Below are positions 31,900 to 43,258 of a stretch of DNA of 64,000 nt, one piece after another. Position 1 is the stretch's first letter, and each line of letters starts with the position of its first letter. This stretch comes from Chaetoderma sp. LZ-2023a. Its lineage: Eukaryota > Mollusca > Caudofoveata > Chaetodermatida > Chaetodermatidae. Both the position numbers and the translations under genes were made by a program. Location: assembly GCA_034401795.1 (NCBI GenBank), contig CM067366.1, forward strand, positions 81,690,891-81,754,890, in the 5' to 3' direction. The notes under the pieces are model-generated. The model was not told where the DNA came from. It made no database searches and was given only the letters and a program-made list of their open reading frames with translations.

Positions 31900-33710
31900 A
31901 CTGCGAAACTACGCCGAGCGTTGTCACAATCTGGCATTGATATCTGGATTCTACCTTCGACAATCGGTTCAATACGTTTTTCTCTGAGAAAATTGCTAAC
32001 ATCCGCAATAATCTTGACAATCAAAAGCCAGTAGTTATGGATGACAATGAGGCAATTAATCAACCGCCAATACTCGAAAGCTTTGCACTAGCTACTGAGT
32101 CCGAGATCACTAATCTCATTGTGTCATCCCCAAGCAAAACGTGTTCACTAGATCCTATACCAACATCAATAGTAAAGCAACATGTGCACATTCTTACACC
32201 AATAATCACTAACATCGTGAATATGTCTTTAACAGACGGTGTTTTCCCATCTATCATGAAGAGTGCCTTAGTTACGCCATTGCTGAAAAAATCTTCACTA
32301 GACCCTGAACAATTGAACAAGTACCGACCGATTTCGAATTTAACATTTCTGTCTAAGCTCGTTGAAAAGCTTGTGTCTACCAGAATAACTGTGCATATGC
32401 AACAGAATAAATTGTCCGAAAAATTCCAGTCCGCATATCGAGAGAACCACGGTACGGAAACTGCCTTGTTACGGGTCCAAAATGATATTCTGAGATCATT
32501 AGATAATCATAACGCAGTTTTTCTCGTATTATTAGATCTCTCAGCCGCGTTCGATACAATCGACCACGAGATACTATGTGAACGACTGAGGAATAACATC
32601 GGCATCAGCGGTACAGCCTTAGCCTGGATAAAATCATATCTTACGGACAGACATCAATCAGTGTGCATTGACAAATCATTAAGTTCCAGCATTCGGCTAA
32701 AGTATGGTGTCCCTCAAGGATCGGTCCTCGGTCCCAGATTCTTTACTGTTTACTCTGCTCCTATAGCAGATATAGTGCGGCGACATAACCTTCAGGTGCA
32801 TATGTACGCAGATGACACGCAGCTTTATCTAACATTTAAGCCTAACATACCTTGTCAGGAAACATCAGCTCTACAACAGGTCCGAACATGCGTCGCCGAT
32901 ATTAGCCGGTGGATGACCAAGAACAAGCTAAAACTCAATCCAGACAAGACTGAGTTCCTTATCATAGCGACAAATCAACAACGCAGCAAAATCGGCACTA
33001 CGGAAGTTCAGTTAGTTGACAGCGTGATCCCGGCAACTACATCCGCTAGGAACTTGGGCGTGTATCTAGACCAGGCTATGAATATGGATGCACATGTAAG
33101 CTCTGTGTGCAAATCTGCGACTTACCATTTGCGTAACATTAATTCCATCAGAAATGTGCTGACATATCAGACCACAGAGACACTTGTTCACGCGTTTATC
33201 ACATCACGATTGGACAATGGAAACAGTCTCTTATATGGCATCACCGAAAAATCCCTTGATAAACTGCAATATGTGCAAAATGCTGCGGCTCGTCTGGTAG
33301 TCAAGGTCGAAAAGCGTCATCACATAACACCAATTTTGAAAGATCTTCATTGGCTCCCCATCCGGAAACGGATTGAGTTCAAGATTCTGCTCTTGACTTG
33401 GAAATGTCTAAACAACAACGCTCCCGACTATTTGCAGGAACTTCTCTTGACATATGATCCATGTCGCAGACTTCGTTCTGTGGATAAGCTATTGCTCCAA
33501 ATTCCGCGATCGAATTTACGCTCCTGTGGGGACAGAGCCTTCAGTGTTGTGGCTCCGAGACTATGGAACCAGCTACCTGTCCACATCAAATCCATCCAAT
33601 CAATTAATGATTTCAAACAAAAATTAAAAACACATCTCTTCACAAGCGCCTTTGAAAATTGACATTGACACATGGCGCTTTACAAATGCTGTATTATTAT
33701 TATTATTATT
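31900..33710 (+). mobile_element. 5'-truncated L2/CR1-type LINE with intact RT frame
   Basis: The RT and C-terminal region (32,037-33,662) are uninterrupted; the same frame extends upstream to about 31,955. The 3' end GGCGCTTTACAAATGCTGTA followed by (TTA)n at 33,691-33,710 is the usual tail of L2-like LINEs. No endonuclease domain is present, so the copy is 5'-truncated, as most LINE insertions are. Confidence 0.85.
32037..33662 (+). CDS. Reverse transcriptase of a non-LTR retrotransposon
   Basis: A 541-codon frame without interruption. RT motifs appear in order: Tyr-Arg-Pro-Ile-Ser-Asn-Leu; Leu-Leu-Asp-Leu-Ser-Ala-Ala-Phe-Asp-Thr-Ile (motif A); Gly-Val-Pro-Gly/Gln-type Tyr-Gly-Val-Pro-Gln-Gly-Ser-Val-Leu-Gly-Pro (motif B region); His-Met-Tyr-Ala-Asp-Asp-Thr-Gln-Leu (catalytic YADD, motif C); Asn-Leu-Gly-Val-Tyr-Leu-Asp. 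The C-terminus has the His-Trp-Leu-Pro-Ile-Arg-Lys-Arg-Ile and Arg-Ala-Phe-Ser-Val-Val-Ala-Pro-Arg-Leu-Trp-Asn motifs typical of L2/CR1-type proteins. It copies element RNA at a nicked target. The Met at 32,037 is the first in frame, but the true protein began further upstream and is truncated, so this copy is not autonomous. Confidence 0.9.
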   Translation: MDDNEAINQPPILESFALATESEITNLIVSSPSKTCSLDPIPTSIVKQHVHILTPIITNIVNMSLTDGVFPSIMKSALVTPLLKKSSLDPEQLNKYRPISNLTFLSKLVEKLVSTRITVHMQQNKLSEKFQSAYRENHGTETALLRVQNDILRSLDNHNAVFLVLLDLSAAFDTIDHEILCERLRNNIGISGTALAWIKSYLTDRHQSVCIDKSLSSSIRLKYGVPQGSVLGPRFFTVYSAPIADIVRRHNLQVHMYADDTQLYLTFKPNIPCQETSALQQVRTCVADISRWMTKNKLKLNPDKTEFLIIATNQQRSKIGTTEVQLVDSVIPATTSARNLGVYLDQAMNMDAHVSSVCKSATYHLRNINSIRNVLTYQTTETLVHAFITSRLDNGNSLLYGITEKSLDKLQYVQNAAARLVVKVEKRHHITPILKDLHWLPIRKRIEFKILLLTWKCLNNNAPDYLQELLLTYDPCRRLRSVDKLLLQIPRSNLRSCGDRAFSVVAPRLWNQLPVHIKSIQSINDFKQKLKTHLFTSAFEN

Positions 33711-33759
33711 ATCCTACACTCTTATCACTTGCTAGAGTGAGACTGCGTTGATCCACATA

Positions 33760-34290
33760 CCTCAGCAGCCCAGCCACATCTCTCGAAAAGCTCGATCGGC
33801 CATTTCGTCAGGATTCTAGAGACTACCGCCGCTAACCAGAAGGTAGCTCGTGATGAAGATCCTGATGGTTCCATCGAATTCAACCTTGAGAAAGAACTTG
33901 GCTCTGTTCATATATGGCAGGGTCTACAATTAAAACATCCAGAGATGATGCAAATTCTTCTGGTCTGCAAACGTTTGTAGTGTAGCTCGCGGTGGTACGT
34001 GCTGTTCCGCCGATAAATATCCGCCAATTGCACTGCAAGTGCACAATGACCAGGATGGCTGGTTATCTGTGGATCTCAGAGTTGCGGATCCCGTATGACG
34101 TCTCTCCACAGTGTACAAAGACCGACTTCTAGAGCCGGTGGAACACTGATGTTCCAGTTGGCCCATGCGACCATTGCCGCCAAGATTGAACCACACGGTG
34201 TCATCCCAACTAGTTGTGTCACTGGTGTGTCTATCCATACTAATTTAGCAAATGGAACAATTAGAATAATTAAACAGTAGAAATGTTAAT
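33760..34290 (-). other. Conserved short-ORF region of the 3.4-kb unit family, copy 1
   Basis: Lies just beyond the tandem 3375-bp units and holds the 102-codon minus-strand frame at 33,930-34,238. Nucleotide similarity to 60,060-60,350 extends past the ORF (GGAACAGC ... CGCGAGCTACA in both). A LINE ends at its other side. Confidence 0.5.
33930..34238 (-). CDS. Conserved ORF beginning Met-Asp-Arg-His-Thr (copy 1)
   Basis: A 102-codon frame whose first 15 residues, Met-Asp-Arg-His-Thr-Ser-Asp-Thr-Thr-Ser-Trp-Asp-Asp-Thr-Val, closely match the frame at 60,098-60,349 (Gly, Asn and Glu substitutions only). It points away from the promoter-bearing units, the same relative arrangement in both places. 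Ser/Arg-rich further on; no domain recognised. It may be the start of a longer, decayed product or a first coding exon. Whether it is translated is unknown. Confidence 0.4.
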   Translation of the reverse strand: MDRHTSDTTSWDDTVWFNLGGNGRMGQLEHQCSTGSRSRSLYTVERRHTGSATLRSTDNQPSWSLCTCSAIGGYLSAEQHVPPRATLQTFADQKNLHHLWMF

Positions 34291-34510
34291 AAATACTATA
34301 CAAACAAGGTGATTCATTTCACAGTAGAATGAGCACAATAATACACAATATAGAGCTAGCTGGTGTTCTTTGCACGTGGTGTCGCTGAAGGTACTACACA
34401 GATCCTTGAATCCGCTGAGGTAAGAGAAGCATCCGCATAAGAGATCACTGAGTAACTTAATATAAGTTAATAAACCCCTAACATACACAGAGAGAACAAT
34501 GTTGCTGAAA
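34291..34510. other. Spacer between conserved ORF and tandem units
   Basis: AT-rich; nothing recognised. No similarity to the end of the 3375-bp unit was noticed. Confidence 0.35.
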
Positions 34511-36797
34511 ATCGTAGTGAAGCCATAATTAACATGATGCGTACTAGTTTACGTGAAGTCGGAACGAGCGATTTCCAAAGAATTCCCACGTAACTGTCTT
34601 ATGTAGTTCCAAGATGCTGTATTGGTAGATGCCGCTTTATTTATACGGGCCTTCTGCTACAGTCTAACTTACCAATTAGTTGTTAGAAACGAAAACTAGC
34701 TTTGGCCGCAAGTGGCAGGGATTCCTACCTATCATTAGATACAGCTGTCCAATGGGCGCAGACGCTTAATTTCCCATAGGTCGCTTTGAAAGAGCATCTA
34801 CCTCCACAGACAGTATGTGTACATGTTACATCGCAACGCATCCGAATTTGATGAAAATCCGGATACCTTGCTCCGCAACCACATAAAACATCATCTGGAC
34901 AATGGCTACATTTCACATAAGCAAGTTTGAATACTGACATATCGTTAAGGCGGGGATAGAGAGGTGAATATTCACCGCGAGCGTCCTTCCCGTGAGGGCG
35001 TGGCGGATTCCAAGAACCTTCCCAGACACTCCAACAAGTTGGATGGAGATGCGCGTCTCATCCATTACCGATTCCTACGGATCTAACTTTTGACCTGTCA
35101 TTAGGATTAAGTTCCAATGCACCCAGATATGCACTGCTGGCCGGTAAATAAACTATCAAACACATTTATAACTATATGTTTTCGTAGTGCTTTCCTTCAT
35201 TGGCAGGGTTATCTAGCTAACACGTATCCGAGGATACGGGGGAGATGTATGTAAATCAGCACTTTAACCATCACCGCTTGGAAACGTCCGATAGTGTCCC
35301 AGTGTCGGATCTGATGAACGTGCTGATGGGACGTCCAAACAATTAAAAGCCATGCGGCTGGTGGATCATGGAAAGAGACAATAACTTGATATATACGAGG
35401 CCCTATAGGTATTTGGCCAATTGTACACAACCTTGCCGGAGTGCAGGGCTACATTATTGCAACACCCGGAAAAGAGGCGTGCACTATATGTCTCCTAATG
35501 AAGAGATGGTCCCTAACCACTTTAACCTATGCTATCGAGCTAAATAGTAAGGTTAAGTCGGTAACATGCTGGGCTCAAACAATTAGAGCACAGTCAGCGA
35601 CCTCAGTGCAAAATTGATGATGGTGGGAATAAGTGATGCGGATATAAATCTTGCTGTATAGTATCTCCTAGCGTACTGCGGTCCAAAGTTTTCTACAGTT
35701 AAACAAAACATATTAACTGGATGGATATATGCCATATACAACTAACCAAAGCAATAAGTAGATTGTAATTAAATTAAGTAACTAAGTATCATAGACTGAG
35801 AAACTTAGACGGTGCTGCTAATTGAGAGCACCACAGTAAACAAGAATAATATTCACAGCAAGAAAGAAATTAAAAATTGCGGTCCTAAGACCGGGAAGGC
35901 ACCTATTAGTCATCAGTACCAAATACGGAAATAACAATTAGATGTACAATAGTATAGTTATTTGAGTACCTAATAGTCATCAGTACGGAACAGGCTACTA
36001 TGTTACTGAAATTGAGGTGCTTACATATTCATGGTGCGAGTCGACACGTTCCCTGGAGCTGGAGAGATTTCTGCAGGCGATTCCCGCAGCTGGTTTCCGC
36101 AGGTTGGCTCCACAAGCTGACTCCTCCCGACAGGGTAGTTACGGTGCACACTCAGGACAGTGAAACAGAGCAGTGAAGTGACATCTATTAGATAATCTCT
36201 GTAACTAAATCATAATTTATGTGGGAGTGAGAAAGTTATCCGTCCGGCGACAGAAGTAGTAAAGTTCAAGGTTGCCCATTAACAGAGAGGGTGGTATACA
36301 ATGTTAAGCAGTTGCATAACTTGGCACATTGTGCAGGATGCGTCGTATAGCTCTTGTGGCACACCTAGCAAAGTCCACCAGACTGTGGTCAAAAAGTTAA
36401 TTAAAACACACACGACATGCAGTGCAGAATTTAGTGTCAACTTTTCAGCGTGGTAGGCAGATCTGGCGAGTCATCCACCAAGAATCACCGTAGCTCTACA
36501 TCGTGTGTGATTACATTCCGGGCCCGCACAGCCCCTCCCGCAGAAGTTGAGTTAGGAAAGTCCGGATGCGGAAGGTCTAACTTTAAATTAATTTATTACT
36601 CCCGGATGACCGTCTGGGAGTATACAAAAACTGGTGGAATCCGAGGACCACCGCGGATGTGCTGGGTTCCGTAAGACACAGGTATAAGTGAGAATCACTG
36701 GTAGGTCAGCAGGTTACATCCGTCATCCTGATGGTACAGAGGTCCAGCATGGGCCAGCTTCCACCCCGGCTATGCTCCTGATTCTCGATTTTTCACC

Positions 36798-36864
36798 CCT
36801 TTTATACTCGCTGTGACGTCAGAGCTGGGCGCCTCAAACAATCATCGGCCAAGTGCCAGCCAAT
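36798..36864 (-). promoter_or_regulatory. Promoter-like module (CCAAT, CRE, TATA) in unit 1
   Basis: On the minus strand, in order: CTGATTGG (CCAAT box, 36,860-36,867), TGACGTCA (36,814-36,821) and TATAAAAGG (36,798-36,806), 7-8 bases apart for the last two. Unit 2 and the diverged third copy keep the same order and spacing. Confidence 0.65.
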
Positions 36865-37068
36865 CAGCATGCTGGTATACTAGTGACGTATCGACCACGT
36901 GTACAAATCACTCTGTATTTAGTTTAATATATATACGCTGTGACGTCAGAGCCGGGTACCTCAACCAATCATCGGCCGAGTGCCAGCCAATCAGCGTGCT
37001 GTTATACTAGTGACGTATCGACCACGTGTACAAATCACTCTGTATTTAGTTTAATATATACACGCGAT
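36808..37068. repeat. 127-bp tandem duplication of the promoter upstream region
   Basis: TGACGTCA recurs at 36,814 and 36,941. Each repeat also carries GCCAATCAG and the E-box CACGTG. Repeated upstream modules of this kind are typical of LTR or viral enhancers; here that is inference. Confidence 0.6.
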
Positions 37069-37885
37069 TACAACGTCATAACAATATTCTAAGTATAATT
37101 GAATGGGGAGCTTAGCCATTTCTGGGCCGATTTTAAAATGGTCTACAGTTTTAGAAAACTCGTTTAATTCTAGTCCTAATCGGTACCAAGAACAACGAGA
37201 ACGGATGAATTATAATTAGCATTTACGAGTACCTACTCGTTACAGTATAGGAATGCACTCGCTTCCAATTCCGAGACGTGTTGTAAGGGAAGCCCTGATG
37301 CGCGCGCATGCGCACCACACGTTTTATCGGACCGATTTTTTACGAGAAACCTCTCTCATAGTGCTTATGTATGCGCACTATCCTACCCATGGGGGCGTTC
37401 TTGGAGCGAATCCGGAGTGGCCGTTCCATACCCAGCTTTGCTGGGATGGTCAGTACCCGTTAGGTCGGTCCGCGCTACAGTAGCGAGAAACCATGAGGGT
37501 GAGTGCCCCTGGGAGATCCAAGCAAAAGGATGTCCACCTGTCTTCCCGCGATCAGATGACACCGCTTTCCCATCAGCAGCATAGGCCAGCTGCCCAATTC
37601 CAGCCTTGTCAGCCAGGGCCCACTCAACGCCCACCGCTGCGAACATCTCGAAGCATCACCAGTTTGACCCTCTCACCACTCAATGCCACATGCCCACATC
37701 CTCACAAGCTTCAGGCTCCACCTGCTCATGAGGACAGAGCTCGTAATCACCCATGGGACACGCTCGCTGACAGTGGTCGGCGGCGCAGCACGAACAACTC
37801 CCTTCCAGCTACACACTAAACTTCTATAATATTAAATCTCTGTTAATTAGATATATCAACACGTCAGTGAAATAATGATAATTTA

Positions 37886-40800
37886 ATCGTAGTGAAGCCA
37901 TAATTAACATGATGCGTACTAGTTTACGTGAAGTCGGAATGAGCGATTTCCAAAGAATTCCCACGTAACTGTCTTATGTAGTTCCAAGATGCTGTATTGG
38001 TAGATGCTGCTTTATTTATACGGGCCTTCTGCTACAGTCTAACTTACCAATTAGTTGTTAGAAACGAAAACTAGCTTTGGCCGCAAGTGGCAGGGATTCC
38101 TACCTATCATTAGATACAGCTGTTCAATGGGTGCAGACGCTTAATTTCCCATAGGTCGCTTTGAAGGAGCATCTACCTCCACAGACAGTATGCGTACATA
38201 TTACATCGCAACGCATCCGATTTTGATGAAAATCCGGCTACCTTGCTCCGCAACCACATAAAACATCACCTGGACAATGGCTACATTTCACATAAGCAAG
38301 TTTGAATACTGACATATCATTAAGGTGGGGATAGAGAGGTGAATATTCACCGCAAGCGTCCTTCCCGTGAGGGCGTGGCGGATTCCAAGAACCTTCCCAG
38401 ACACTCCAACGAGTTGGATGGAGATGCGCGTCTCATCCATTACCGATTCCTACGGATCTAACTTTTGACCTGTCATTAGGATTAAGTTCCAATGCACCCA
38501 GATATGCACTGCTGGCCGGTAAATAAACTATCAAACACATTTATAACTATATGTTTTCGTAGTGCTTTCCTTCATTGGCAGGGTTATCTAGCTAACACGT
38601 ATCCGAGGATACGGGGGAGATGTATGTAAATCAGCACTTTAACCATCACCGCTTGGAAACGTCCGATAGTTTCCCAGGGTCGGATCTGATGATAGTGCTG
38701 ATGGGACCTCCAAACAATTAAAAGCCATGCAGCTGGTGGATCATGGAAAGAGACAATAACTTGATATATACGAGGCCCTATAGGTATTTGGCCAATTGTA
38801 CACAACCTTGCCGGAGTGCAGGGCTACATTATTGCAACACCCGGAAAAGAGGCGTGCGCTATATGTCTCCTAATGAAGAGATGGTCCCTAACCACTTTAA
38901 CCTATGCTATCGAGCTAAATAGTACGGTTAAGTCGGTAACATGCTGGGCTCAAACAATTAGAGCACAGTCAGCGACCTCAGTGCAAAATTGATGATGGTG
39001 GGAATAAGTGATGCGGATATAAATGTTTCTGTATAGTATCTCCTAGCGTACTGCGGTCCAAAGTTTTCTACAGTTAAACAAAACATATTAACTGGATGGA
39101 TATATACCATATACAACTAACCAATGCAATAAGTAGATTGTAATTAAATTAGGTAACTAAGTATCATAGACTGAGAAACTCAAACGGTGCTGCTAATTGA
39201 GAGCACCACAGTAAACAAGAATAATATTCACAGCAATAAAGAAATTAAAAATTGCGGTCCTAAGACCGGGAAGGCACCTATTAGTCATCAGTACCAAATA
39301 CGGAAATAACAATTAGATGTACAATAGTATAGTGATTTGAGTACCTAATAGTCATCAGTACGGAACAGGCTACTATGTTACTGAAATTGAGGTGCTTACA
39401 TATTCATGGTGCGAGTCGACACGTTCCCTGGAGCTGGAGAGATTTCTGCAGGCGATTCCCGCAGCTGGTTTCCGCAGGTTGGCTCCACAAGCTGACTCCT
39501 CCAGACAGGGTAGTTACGGTGCACACTCAGGACAGTGAAACAGAGCATTGAAGTGACATCTATTAGATAATCTCTGTAACTAAATCATAATTTATGTGGG
39601 AGTGAGAAAGTTATCCGTCCGGCGACGGAAGTAGTAAAGTTCAAGGTTGGCCATTAACAGAGAGGGTGGTATACAATGTTAAGCAGTTGCATAACTTGGC
39701 ACATGGTGCAGGATACGTCGTATAGCTCTTGTGGCACACCTAGCAAAGTCCACCAGACTGTGGTCAAAAAGTTAATTAAAACACACACGACATGCAGTGC
39801 AGAATTTAGTGTCAACTTTTCAGCGTGGTAGGCAGATCTGGCGAGTCATCCACCAAGAATCACCGTAGCTCTACATCGTGTATGATTACATTCCGGGCCC
39901 GCACGGCCCCTCCCGCAGAAGTTGAGTTAGGAAAGTCCGGATGCGGAAGGTCTAACTTTAAATTAATTTATTACTCCCGGATGACCATCTGGGAGTATAC
40001 AAAAACTGGTGGAATCCGAGGACCACCGCGGATGTGCTGGGTTCCGTAAGACACAGGTATAAGTGAGAATCACTGGTAGGTCAGCAGGGTACATCCGTCA
40101 TCCTGATGGTACAGAGGTCCTGCATGGGCCAGCTTCCACCCCGGCTATGCTCCTGATTCTCGATTTTTCACCCCTTTTATACTCGCTGTGACGTCAGAGC
40201 TGGGCGCCTCAAACAATTATCGGCCAAGTGCCAGCCAATCAGCATGCTGGTATACTAGTGACGTATCGACCACGTGTACAAATCACTCTGTATTTAGTTT
40301 AATATATATACGCTGTGGCGTCAGAGCCGGGTGCCTCAACCAATCATCGGCCGAGTGCCAGCCAATCAGCGTGCTGTTATACTAGTGACGTATCGACCAC
40401 GTGTACAAATCACTCTGTACTTAGTTTAATATATACACGCGATTACAACGTCATAACAATATTCTAAATATAATTGAATGGGGAGCTTAGCCATTTCTGG
40501 GCCGATTTTAAAATGGTCTACAGTTTTAGAAAACTCGTTTAATTCTAGTCCTAATCGGTACCAAGAACAACGAGAACGGATGAATTATAATTAGCATTTA
40601 CGAGTACCTACTCGGTACAGTATAGGAATGCACTCGCTTCCAATTCCGAGACGTGTTGTAAGGGAAGCCCTGATGCGTGCGCATGCGCACCACGCGTATT
40701 ATCGGACCGATTTTTGACGAGAAACCTCTCTCATAGTGCTTATGTATGCGCACTATCCTACCCATGGGGGCGTTCTTGGAGCGAATCCGGAGTGGCCATT

Positions 40801-41262
40801 CCATACCCAGCTTTGCTGGGATGGTCAGTACCCGTTAGGTCGGTCCTCGCTACAGTAGCGAGAAACCATGAGGGTGAGTGCCCCTGGGAGATCCAAGCAA
40901 CAGGATGTCCACCTGTCTTCCCGCGATCCGATGACACCTGCTTTCCCATCAGCAGCATAGGCCAGCTGCCCAATTCCAGCCTTGTCAGCCGGGGCCGACT
41001 CAACGCCCACCGCTGCGAACATCTCGAAGCATCACCAGTTTGACCCTCTCACCACTCAATGCCACATGCCCACATCCTCACAAGCTTCAGGCTCCACCTG
41101 CTCATGAGGACAGAGCTCGCAATCACCCATGGGACACGCTCGCTGACAGTGGTCGGCGGCGCAGCACGAACAACTCCCTTCCAGCTACACACTAAACTTC
41201 TATAATATTAAATCTCTGTTAATTAGATATATCAACACGTCAGTGAAATCATGATAATTTAG
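37886..41262 (-). repeat. 3375-bp unit, tandem copy 2
   Basis: Head-to-tail with unit 1. It is followed by a C-rich tract at 41,263-41,330. It carries the same short frames and promoter module as unit 1. Confidence 0.85.
40173..40196 (-). promoter_or_regulatory. Promoter-like module (CRE, TATA) in unit 2
   Basis: TATAAAAGG at 40,173-40,181 and TGACGTCA at 40,189-40,196, minus strand, as in unit 1. The second upstream TGACGTCA of unit 1 is TGGCGTCA here. Confidence 0.6.
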
Positions 41263-41500
41263 TCCCCCCACCCCACCCCTCCCCCAAACACCACCCCCTC
41301 CCCCCCCCGCTCCCCCCCCCCCCACACACATAACAATTGCTCTAATTGTTGTGTAGGGGTGGGTGGGATGGGGGGGGGGGATGGAACTAAATATAACGCA
41401 CTATGTGTGTTCCAAATTTCTATGATAAGTCTCAAATATTTTTTACGTGATATGGGGGTTGAAATCTGTTGGCAAGTGTTTTGAAAATGAGTTTTTGTTA
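41263..41500. other. C-rich/G-rich spacer
   Basis: C runs at 41,265-41,325 and GGGGTGGGTGGGATGGGGG near 41,355; nothing else recognised. Confidence 0.4.
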
Positions 41501-41505
41501 TGCTG

Positions 41506-41691
<186 letters not shown>

Positions 41692-41714
41692 TGTCTCGGT
41701 AATTAACAATTAGC

Positions 41715-41907
41715 CTTTTCAGTTTTCACTATAGCCCGCCCAGCTCTGGCTAAGCTCCACCCACACATCACTTGTGTTGGCATCAATCGATCCGTGAACT
41801 CTTTGACTATCAATTTCCAGAAAATTATATACACGTAAACTGTTAAATGTTTTGAAACTAATATGACTGGGTGATTTTGCTGCCTATGGCATCAACAGGG
41901 CCAATAG
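41715..41907. repeat. Left part of the palindromic-core repeat, interrupted
   Basis: In reverse orientation relative to 18,832 and 21,828: TAGCTAAGCTCCACCC-like end at 41,745, then TTTTGAAACTAATATGACTG and GCTGCCTATGGCATCAACAG. The other arm, ATTAGTTTCAAAATATTCAA, resumes only at 51,597, after Tc1 and the virus-like element. Confidence 0.65.
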
Positions 41908-42233
41908 TATACACCTGTGCAAAAGTTAAGCACCACCCTATTTTTACGCACATGCGAGGGTATATTCATGTGCTATGAAGAAAGCAATAGCATAAACATT
42001 TATGTACCCATCCATCCTAGTGCAAGAGCTAATAATGCAACTAGAGGAATGCTGATTATGATGGTGGGGAAACACTGTATGTTTTTGTTTGAACTTGAAA
42101 ACGAGGCCTGAATATGGTTACGTTGACACAACTGACAACTATTGCCCTACAGTTGACACACGTGGCTAGATTGTCATTAATGGTGTCTGAAAACGAAGTT
42201 TAACATCTGTGCACGAGTTTGAGACTGTCATTA

Positions 42234-43007
42234 TTAATACCGGGTATATCCACCTTGTGCCTGGATGACGGCCTGGACACGACGTCTCATGCTGGTCACC
42301 AACCGACTGATACGCCATTGTGGTATTCGTTGGCATTCAAGATGGAGTGCGTCTGTTAATTCCTGTAGGTTCTGCACAGGAGGATCCCCCCTTCTCACCA
42401 TGTTTCCCAGAATGTCCCAGATATGCTCAATAGGGTTCATGTCAGGGCTCCTTGCTGGCCATGGTAGGGTTTCGATGGCATTCTGGCGGAGGTATTCATG
42501 CACAGCTCTAGCACGATGTGGTCGGGCGTTGTCATCCATGAATATAGGGTGGGTTCCAGGTGCATGATTTACGAAATCAGGGACCACAACTCTATCCAGT
42601 ATGGAATCTTGATATCTTTGTCCATTTAGTGTTCCAGGTACAGTCAACAGATCCAGCTTACAATCAAATGAGATGCACCCCCATATCATAACGGAACCTC
42701 CACCAAATGGAACTTCTTCCATGATGTTACGTTGGTCGTACGCCATGCGTCTGGACCTCCATACACGAGTTCGACCATCTGTGGCATGAAGCAGGAACCG
42801 ACTTTCATCGGACCAGTGTACCCGTCTCCAGGATCTCATGTTCCAGTGTCTTCTTTCGTTGCACCACCTCAGACGCTCCTCTTTGTGGTGTGCAGTGAGG
42901 AGAGGACGTCTGACAGGTCTCCTAGCTTTCATGCCAGCAGCATACAGTCTCCTTTTGACGGTAGACATTGACACTCTATTGCGCGTTTCCCATTGCTGGC
43001 TGAGCAC
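42234..43007 (-). pseudogene. Tc1-like transposase, catalytic part (frameshifted gene)
   Basis: A 257-codon frame holding the DDE triad of Tc1/mariner enzymes: His-Trp-Ser-Asp-Glu-Ser-Arg-Phe (first Asp), Phe-Met-Asp-Asp-Asn-Ala-Arg-Pro-His (second Asp) and Ser-Pro-Asp-Met-Asn-Pro-Ile-Glu-His-Ile-Trp-Asp (Glu, 34 residues after the second Asp: DD34E). It catalyses cut-and-paste transposition into TA. The DNA-binding N-terminus lies in another frame upstream (43,046-43,258), so one frameshift near 43,065 separates the two. The copy is probably inactive. Confidence 0.9.
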
Positions 43008-43045
43008 TCTGCTGTTGGTGAATGGAGATCTCCTAACAAGGCGTA

Positions 43046-43258
43046 CTAGGGCTCGATCATCACGGCAGTAGTCTTCTTCGGTCTTCCAGATCTAGGCCTG
43101 TCCTTCACCTCGTTAGTTTGCCCATGTTTTGCAATCAAACGACTGATTACAGTATGGTTAATGTTCAGCTGTCTGCCAATCTCTCTGCAGGACATACCAG
43201 TGGTATGCATGCCTATGATTTGCCATTTCACACGATCACTTAACCTTCGTCTTGCCAT
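43046..43258 (-). pseudogene. Tc1-like transposase, N-terminal helix-turn-helix part
   Basis: A 70-codon frame with Gly-Met-Ser-Cys-Arg-Glu-Ile-Gly-Arg-Gln-Leu-Asn-Ile-Asn (HTH of the paired-like domain) and the Gly-Arg-Pro-Lys-Lys (GRPR-like) motif before the second domain. Out of frame with the catalytic part. Confidence 0.85.

Larger units (their letters stand above)
34511..37885 (-). repeat. 3375-bp unit, tandem copy 1
   Basis: Directly adjoins a nearly identical second unit (37,886-41,260). Both begin ATCGTAGTGAAGCCATAA and end ATGATAATTT. Only scattered single-base differences were noticed. The interior lacks long protein frames and contains a promoter-like module pointing to the minus strand. 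It resembles a very long LTR or a macrosatellite unit; the ends are not TG...CA. Confidence 0.85.

Noticed and set aside
35209-35430. Short minus-strand frame repeated at 38,584-38,805, and similar duplicated frames at 36,450/39,825 and 36,813/40,188
   Set aside because: They recur because the whole 3375-bp unit is duplicated; none shows a domain or coding-type conservation, and the third copy does not keep them.
37493-37819. 108-codon Pro/His-rich frame in unit 1
   Set aside because: Broken in unit 2 by small changes, so not maintained as a protein.
34511-41262. Tandem 3375-bp units as ordinary LTRs of a known retrotransposon
   Set aside because: No TG...CA ends, primer-binding site, gag or pol was found next to them; kept as an unassigned unit family.
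42265-43071. Plus-strand frames opposite the Tc1 transposase
   Set aside because: Shadows of the transposase frame, which has the DD34E motifs.
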